Assembly (NCBI GenBank): GCA_940671915.1
Contig: CALNVZ010002974.1
Span: 43,706,927 to 43,770,926, forward strand
Source of the DNA: Paracentrotus lividus
Taxonomy: Eukaryota; Echinodermata; Echinoidea; Camarodonta; Echinidae
Length of the DNA: 64,000 nucleotides
Direction: 5' to 3'
The position numbers and the translations under genes are program-made. Position 1 is the stretch's first letter, and each line of letters starts with the position of its first letter. Under the pieces are notes generated by a model that was not told the DNA's origin, did no database searches, and worked only from the letters and a program-made list of their open reading frames with translations. Shown here in pieces: positions 26,901 through 35,900 of the stretch.

Positions 26901-29900
26901 GAGGAAATCAAAATCTGAACAAAATTGAAAATCGGCTTAATTTCATTGATGATTTTTGTTCATTCTGCGGGAGTTTTTCACGAAACTTGGCACACAGCTT
27001 CAGGTGATGTTAACTAACGGGAACTACGCTAAATAGAGGATCTGATAAGGCACGGGATGGGGCCAAAGCTCTGAAATTCTTACTTTTTTTCATATTTTTC
27101 TAATAACTTCTGCTCACTGAAGCATAAAACACTGGAATTTCGTGAAACTCAAATCAAATGAACTATCCAAGAAGGTCTGTGACAATTATCCAAAGTAAGC
27201 GATTGAATTTTGGTCCACAAACGAAAAAATGGCTTTTTACGTATCACGTGTTCATTAAGCGTGAATTTTTAATAAAATGAACATCTCCCCATGCTCATGC
27301 AAACTATGACATATCATGGACAGACATGCATGGAACATGATTATATCCTTTGCCCATATACAGTGCGTCCCAAAAAGAACTATACACTTTTGAAATGGCT
27401 GCCAATAAAAAATATATGTTTTAGGTAATGAAATTTACATGTTTGAAAGCTCATTATCCCAACTTTCATATGACACCAAAAATTCTGAAAATAAGTCATG
27501 CACGAATGAGCAGCGTTCACTTTTGTAAAGGGTATGAAAATTAGGGTGCGCAGGAATTGCCCTACCAATTTGTATGAGGAAAGTCATTTGGGGCTAAATG
27601 AATTGAGGATGATATGCAAAATTACTGATAAATTATGATGAGTTGGGATTTACATAAGTGAAATTTGTAGAATTAGGGTTACAATTTCATGCATGAGTGA
27701 ACAGGAATACATATTTCCTATTGTTACATTGTTAACTTTCCAAGGTATATTTAGGGAGGTGCTTCAGTGGGTGTTTAATCTCTCTCTTTCTTCCTTTTCT
27801 TTCACTCTCTCTTCTCTCTCTCTCTCTCTTTGTCTTCCTCCCTCTCTTCTTTCTTTTCTCTCTGCTCCCTCCCTCTCTCTCTATCCTCCTTTTTTGCATG
27901 GTGTGTTTTTGACCATTCATATTCATTGGTCTTTCTACTCAAATATCCTGACTACCTCCCCGCATCCCGGTCTACTCACATTTACCCAAATTGGGATGGG
28001 TGATGACAATCTATCAATCAATCAGTCACATAAATTAGACAATCAGCACCCAGCTAGCAATCACTTAATCAACATGGTACCAGTCTCCAAATGTTTCAAC
28101 TAATCAATCAAGCATTACATCATCTTCCTACAGTTATTTCAAAAGTGATCAAAAATCTTACCCAGCATCTCATCGGTTCTGCACCCCATCCTGACTACCA
28201 CTTAACACACCACTGAATAAAACTTGTAAAGTTACAATGCTATAATAGGAAATACATTCTGTTCACTCATGCATGAAATTGTAATCCCGAATCCACAAAT
28301 TTCACTTGGCAAACCCCAACTCATCATAATTGATCAGTAATTCTGCATATCATCCTCAATGCCATAAGCTCCAAATGACTTCCTTTCCATACAAATTGGT
28401 AGGCAATTCCTGCGCACCCTAATTCCATACCCTTTACAAAAGTGAACGCTCCTCATTCATGCATGACTTATTTTCGGACTTTTTGGTGTCATATGAAAGT
28501 TTAATAATGAGCTTTCATACATGTAAATTCATTACTAAAATCATATATTTTTTATTTGGCAGCCATTTCAAAAGTGTATAGTTCTTTTTGGGACGCCCTG
28601 TATTGTTATGTCTTTAGACACTATGAGGACAAGTTGAGCAGGTTTTTCAAAAAATCATGTTTTCTACTTAAACTATCTTGGGCTTAAGTGTTCATTCAAC
28701 CGTGAATTGATGGCATTGTTTAAAACACTCTTCCAGATTGCATATTACGTCATAATCAATAATTTTTAAAAGTAAAAATGTGTAAAAAATGCAGTTTTTA
28801 CAAATTTTACCTCATGTCATCCAACCGTGAAATTCAATGCAAAAGTCGTTTGATGTGTTTGGAATTAACTACAACAACCCTTCTGAACAAATCTTTTGCT
28901 AAAAAGTTTCAATTTGTTCCAAATTATTTGAATTTAAGTTATGAAACTAACCTTGTGACTTTCGAAAAGTGACATTTTTGCCTTTTAACTGTACTCATTG
29001 AAGCATGACTTAACAAATTTTAGTAAAAATTCACTGTAATGGAAGCTGATAAAATTACCTACAAGCACATGTAATAAAATTCGTAAAACTCCTCTTGGAT
29101 CAAAAGTTACATCATTTTGATTAAGGGGGACTTACTTTTTTTTGTGTATAGATCAATCTTCGAATATTGATTTATTGGCGACCGTTTAATCAGCGATGGC
29201 GGAAAATCACATTCTGGCTTGAGAGCGAACTGACCAACACTTTCGTCGACTGTCTACTTTAGAGATAATTATTGATATTAGCCTATAGCTAATAGCCTAT
29301 ATTCGTATTTGTAGAGGTAAAATCTAAAGTCTGTTGAATGAAAAAGTACTTGTTTTGCAACTTGTTAACATTATTGAATGGTATCGAATAGTGAATTAGT
29401 ATGTTATAATTCAAATGGGCCTACATTATAAGTCTACACTGCTCAGAATGTTGCATTGTGGGTTAGGAATCGCGGGCAGATTCGAGTAGTTCAGGACTCT
29501 CAGTGGTGCTATAAAAGGCTGCATTCGTATTGGCTTTAAAATATTTTTTCTTATTCGGTTTCTTTAATCATCATATATTTCTCTTTCCAAGTACTTGCTG
29601 TCCATCTCTCTCTCTCTATCCTCCCTCTCTATTTCCCTCTCTCTCTTTCTCTTTCTTTCTCTTCGTAATCACAGGTATTACATGGCATCGGAGCTGCATC
29701 TCTGTACACCTCGGTATAGCTTACGTCGATGAAAATGTTGCTCCTCGTCAATTTGGCGTATCATGGTAAAGTATTCCCTTTACTCTCTCTCTCTCACTCT
29801 CTATCTCTCTCTCTTCTTTCTTTCTTTCTTTTTTATTATATTGTAATTTCTTTTTTTACCGTTGAACATTTCAATAATTAATAATACACAGAAAATGTGT

Positions 29901-32900
29901 TTAGGTTTATAATATAGAGCATGACTTGTATGAGGAAACCTATAGCTTCCCCGACGATTATAAGACTGATCCAATAAGTTGCCACGAATGATAAATACTA
30001 CATATTTACTGTGGGAATTTTATTGGGCACATACTTTCTTCGCTAATCTTTTTTTTTTCCTTCTCTCTCTCTCTCTCTCTCTGTTTGTATGTCTGTTTTC
30101 TCACTCTCTCTTACTCTCTTCAATATGATTTTCAAAATTATAATTTCTAGTTTTGGAGTCATATGGAAAAGGTTAGTCTCGCTTTTGATAGATTTCATAT
30201 TCTAATTTCAACAGGTATCTACAATGCAGTTGTTGTGGCTGGACCGTCCCTGGTTACATATTTGGAGGAGCATTCTCCAATATTTACACCGACCTCAACG
30301 TTGACAAAGACAGGTAGGATAACCATGGTAACAACACGTAGTGTAGAAGTTAATTTTGATCAAAGTGGTATAATTATTTGCTTGACATAGCGTTCTTTAA
30401 TCAGTGAGAAAGATATTGTTTTTGTCTTTTACTACCTCTTCATTTTACATACCCCATTAATATCTCTCGTTAGGTGTGAAATATATAAAAATTATTACCA
30501 AACAAATTATTCTTTATTAATATGAAATTTACCAAAAGAATCATCATACTACTCACATTGCAATTTAAACGATATTTTTCCACAAAATCTTATCCCTTAT
30601 GAGTGAAAATACGTTTTACAATACAATACATTTAATTACCTTGTTGGAAATGACTTTTGAACATAATTTTGTCTTATGTTTCTATTTTTATAGCATCACC
30701 ATTGATTCGCTGAGCCCACTATGGGTTGGTGCCTGGTGGATGTGTGATTCTTAGTGAATGCATTGCTACTCTTTATCTTCACCTTCATCTATATGGGATT
30801 CCCAAAGTCTCTTCCAGGTGAGTATAATGGTTCGAAGCAGAGGAGGCTAAGAAGGGCGTTTCCATAGCTGTGCCCCCTCTCCTAGAAATACGCTCCCCCT
30901 GTGGCCTGCCCCTCACTTACTCACAATTCTTAGTGAACGCATTGCTACTCTTTATCTTCACCTTCATCTATATGGATTCCAAAGTCTCTTCACAGGTGAG
31001 TTAATGGTTCGAAGCAGAGGAGCGTAAGAAGGGCGTTTCCATAAGCTGTGCCCCCTCCTCCTAGAATACGCTCCCCCTGTGGCCCTGCCCCTCACTTACT
31101 CACAATTCTTAGTGAACGCATACTACTCTTTATCTTCACTTCATCTATATGGGACCCAAAGTCTCTTCCAGGTGAGTTAATGGTTCGAAGCAGAGGAGCG
31201 TAAGAAGGGCGTTTCCATAGCTGTGCCCCCTCCTCCTAAAATACACTCCCCCTGTGGCCCTGCCCCTCACTGACAATTCTTAGTGAATGCATTGCTACTA
31301 TTCATCTTCACCTTAATCTACATGGGATTCCCAAAGTCTCTTCCAGGTAAGTGAGGGATTTGAGGCAGAAAGGCGTTAGATAGGTATTCCCATTCCCATA
31401 TTGCGATATCACCAACACCCTAATCCTAACCATCACATACTTAACAATGCTTAAGCGGCGGTCACAAAATGTTCATACGAACGATGCATTTAATAAAATC
31501 TTGGACAAGACCATAAACCAATCTTTCACCTAACGAACCCTGATTAACCCCGATCCCATACTTAGATTTTAATACCAAAGGTGGAATAATATTCAAATTG
31601 CGCCCATAACTGAGAAATGCACAACAAAACGGAACAGCCTATTGATTTTGTTTCAAATCCGATATCTCGCGCTTACGAGACCACTGCAAAACCATTGTTT
31701 TCATTATTCATTAACCTATGATCTTTAAATGTAATCAAGTATAATTACAAATTAAACAGAAGAATAGGAGAAAGGACTAGAGAAGAAGAACCTATTCATT
31801 TATTCATTTTACTTATTTTTAGGTCGGGATAAAGTAATGGCGGAGAGAAGAGTGGAGACACAGAAGGGTCAGGAATTCAATACTGACAAGGGTGCACTGA
31901 ATAAGCTAAAAGCACTACCTCGAGCTGTGCTGAACCTCTTAACCAACCTTCCTTTCATGTTCCTTAACGCCGGAGCCGTGGCAACATTCTTCCTGGTAGC
32001 AGGGCTCAGCGTCTTTGGTCCCAAATATTTGGAGTCGCAGCTGAGCATGACTCCCAGTGAATCAGCTTATGCTATGGGTAAGACGAGAGGGAATCAATAA
32101 TTTTATCTGTCAATTTTATTACTACCTGCAATCAATTTAAGATTTCCAATAAACAATTTCGTCCGGAATGCGATCGCGATTAAAAATCAATATTCGGATT
32201 CGTTTATGAGCGATCGAAGTGAGAAACTCGGCATCCAAAATGGCTAATTGCGCCAAACAATTGACATTTTTAGGAATTATATTCGTCAGTCGTTAATGTC
32301 ATTTAAATTCGTCGATTTGTAACAGTTCCGTCTTTGTTATATTGACTGCACGAATTTTGAATTTCACGCTCATGATCGAATGCTCAAAACGAAATTGTTT
32401 GCTGTTCGTATTCAATTGAAAGTCTGAAATAGCCCCGCTTCGCTGATTAGGTTTTTTTTTTTAAATCACAGCACGGAAAGCAAAACCACTGGTCAGGTGT
32501 TTTAACTATCGCATAGATACAGAAATCCCTGCACACAACACTTGCTCATCAGCACCGGGATGTGAATGAAAATACCATAGAGATGTACACCTCTACCAAG
32601 TTTTCTCCTCCTTTCTGCGACTTTGACCGCTCTGAGGTGTTTGGTCTCGCAAAACGATACTTTATCACTTTCTTTCCTCCTCTCCACATTCTCCTTCAAG
32701 GCGTTATTGCTGTAACTGGGGGCATTTCAGGAGCCCTCTTCGGTGGGGTTTTGATCAATCGCATGGATCTCAAGTTCCCTGGTCTTATCAAGATGGGTAT
32801 GATCGCCACCTTCATCGCAATCTTTGCATCTGGGATCTTCTTCGCGGTTTGTCCCACCGTTGACTTCGCTGGAGTGACGACGGAATACGGAAACAGGTAT

Positions 32901-35900
32901 GGTCACAATTAGTCATATCAAGAAAAAAGTTAAAGCAATTTTATGATTATTATGATTTTGAGGAAATGTTAAATAAATACAGTAAAAAAAAAAAAAATCA
33001 TACCGTGAGATAAATAATGATAAGAAACGGTGTAAAGTACTAAGTTAGTTTGTTGAGCTGTTTGAATCGCCGCAGAAATGTTAAAAAAAACAGACTAAAC
33101 TTGTATATCAGGAGTTTAGAGTTAATCATGTTCTCATGTAGACCCATAAAAGTTTAACAGATGCATGTCTATATCAGGGGCCGCGGAGCCGGAAGGGGGG
33201 GGGGGGCTTCAGCCCCCGCCCACTTTTTTTCAGCGAACGTGTACAACAATTGAAAAATTACCATATATTTGTGACTTTTAGCCTGTTCCGAGCCTCCCCC
33301 CCCTCTTTGGCTCAGCCCCTCCACTTTCAAAAACGCTCCGCGGCCCCTGTATATGCTGATCAAGGGGATCAAAGCGGGTGTGTCCCTCTTATTGAAGGGG
33401 AAAGGAGACAAGAACGAATAACAGTTTGCCAGCCACCCAAAGAGCATAGGGAGGTTGCCCTCCTTTAACTCTCCCCTCTAATTATGAATATTCTGTGACA
33501 CCCATCATCAAAAAATAGGTATAAAACTATTCAAGACATTATAGGCGCTTTAATAGAGCATGCATTCAGATCAGTTGTCAGGTGATCACGTGCAGCATGG
33601 GATATCTAACTTAGATAGCAAACTGTTTTTATTTATTTTCGCGAAAACGAGCTCTTACAGTAAAATGAACTAATAATTTTACGCTAATGATCTCACACGA
33701 TTTTCTTAACAGTTCACCATCAATTGTAATAATATTTCCTGATATGTTTTTTTTCCTTCTTTTTTTCTCCTTTTTTCCCAGTAGTAAACCACGAACTGGC
33801 GTTTCCGAACTGAATTCCACGTGTAACTCACGCTGTACGTGTTCAAGCAGCTATGATCCTGTATGCGGGAGCGATGGGATCATGTATTACACAGCGTGTC
33901 ACGCGGGGTGTGAGGTCGACTTCACGGAGAGCGGTGAAGTGGTAAGACTCATCTTTTTTCTTTTTTTTCCCCCTCTTCTTCTTCTTTTGCTTGTTCGGGG
34001 GGGGGGATTGCAAATAAATTCTTTTTTTTTTTTTGTAAATGAGATTAATTTTATTTATGATAGATACTACGAGAGGTATGTGTGAATTTAACAATAACAG
34101 GGTGTTTTTGGGAAATCTGTGCTATGATTGGTTAGATTTGCATCACGTGCATGCCCTATATTATCTTTTTTTTTTATTGTATAATCTTGCAATATAACTT
34201 TTTGTTTTGTATATGAAATTTAAAATGAGTCACATATCCAAGTCTTACAAAAAGTAAGAATTTTCGGGGTTTTTTTTCCTTTGGGGGAGGGGGGGGGTTC
34301 AGCATTTGAAGACTTTTAAAATATTCTGGAAATTTCAACGAGTTGATAAATCCATATATTGAAATATTAATTTAGTTAAAATACTCTAGCTAACTCTTTC
34401 AAGCAACCTAAATCATTTTCAGGACAGTCACTGAACTTGCTTAAGGAAAACCAACAGTTCTTTTTCAGAACCAAACTCTTCGAATTTGTGACCGTTCACA
34501 AATTGATCTCGGTCTGTTCTGTTTTATACTCTATCCTATTTTTCTATATTAATAAACAATGATTGTGATGTTTATATTTCATGTAGATTTTAAGCGAATG
34601 CTTATGCGTTGCCGACCCGGTTTCTCCATCAGGATTCGGGACCGTGGAGTGGGGTACTGCTCCACCTCTTGCCCTTATAGATGGCTTTATTTCTGTGGAT
34701 TAGCCTCATAATTGCACTCGGAGCTGTGGGAGGTGTCTCAGGTTGGACAGCTACTATAAGGTAAATTTCTTCTTTCTTTTTTTCAATTTAAGGGATTGTT
34801 CAATTGTTCGTTGGAGAATAATTTTTTCTATATATATTATATTTTTTATATGTAGTATTGTGTATTATATTATTATATATTATATATTATATTTATATAA
34901 TTAAATTATATTCAGCTAATACGAACCAGCAGCCTTGTATAACGCCACCTCAAGTCCTAAACTACCCAATTCAGCCCTGATTCCTAACCCATAATGCAAC
35001 ATCCTGAGTAGTGTAGTCTTATAAAATAGGTCCATTTGAATGACTACACATCTTTTAAATTCTCAATGAATTCCCACCGCGGTAATTGTGTAAAAGTAGC
35101 AAAACAAATACTTTTCCCCTCAAAATATTTCAGCTTCCCAATATGAATTGAATTCTAGATTAATTTTTACACTGTATTGTTAATAATTATTTCAAACAGT
35201 AGATGTTAAAACTATTTATTTATTACGCACAGACAATGTGTGTTGGCCAGGTCACGTCTTTATATGCAATACCAAACAATTATTGTTTTTTTTTTCATTA
35301 TTAATACTTTTCTATTATTATATGAGTAACATAAAAAAATAAATACAATAAAAATGTAATATACTTAGCACGTAATAATTTATATATTGGAATTTATATA
35401 TGATTTCTAGTTCGCATGTTTCGGCATGTAGACAAAATTTAAAAGGCAATACGAAAAATGCTTTATTTTTTGTTTATTCGTGACATTATGATTTGACTAT
35501 GAATTGGTGATCAATTGACATGCGATATATTTTACCTTTTCTCTCAGAATCGTGCCTCATAGTCAGAGGGCGTTTGCTATGGGCATCAAACTCTATTCTA
35601 TGGACTTTTAGGTAAGAACTAGCTCATTCTCCGATACTTGTATAATGCAAAAAGGCTAAAATGGTGTAGATCCTTGTGAATTACAATTCATGAATACATT
35701 CGCATAAGTTCCAACGCATAACAATAGTAATTGTCAACCATGTTATTCCAGTTTATGGCCAAATTTCGATTTCTTTTTTAAAGTAGATTAAAAAAAAAAA
35801 AACAAAACAAAAACAAATTACCATATCTAGTCATGTACTGCACTCAGAAATTAAAAGGGACAATCCGTCCTTGTTAAAATATTGAAGTTAGATCGACACC

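Larger units (their letters stand above)
26480..29148. mobile_element. 2.67-kb TA-flanked TIR element in intron 4, host of a nested element
   Basis: The left end is TACACAACAAAAAAAGTAAT and the right end the complement of TACACAAAAAAAAGTAAG. Both are flanked by TA (26478-26479 and 29149-29150). Inside, a phrase of the type CATGGATGAGTGAGCAC or its reverse (GTTCATTCAACCGTGAA) recurs at about 26521, 26669, 27248, 28690 and 28809. Another element (27361-28600) is inserted in it. No transposase was recognised. Confidence 0.7.

Noticed and set aside
27693-28103. 136-codon ORF including YIFPIVTLLTFQ, considered for the missing SLCO segment
   Set aside because: It lies in the inverted arm and CT-rich centre of a transposon, and does not give the expected YxxVFxLGQ in the required phase.
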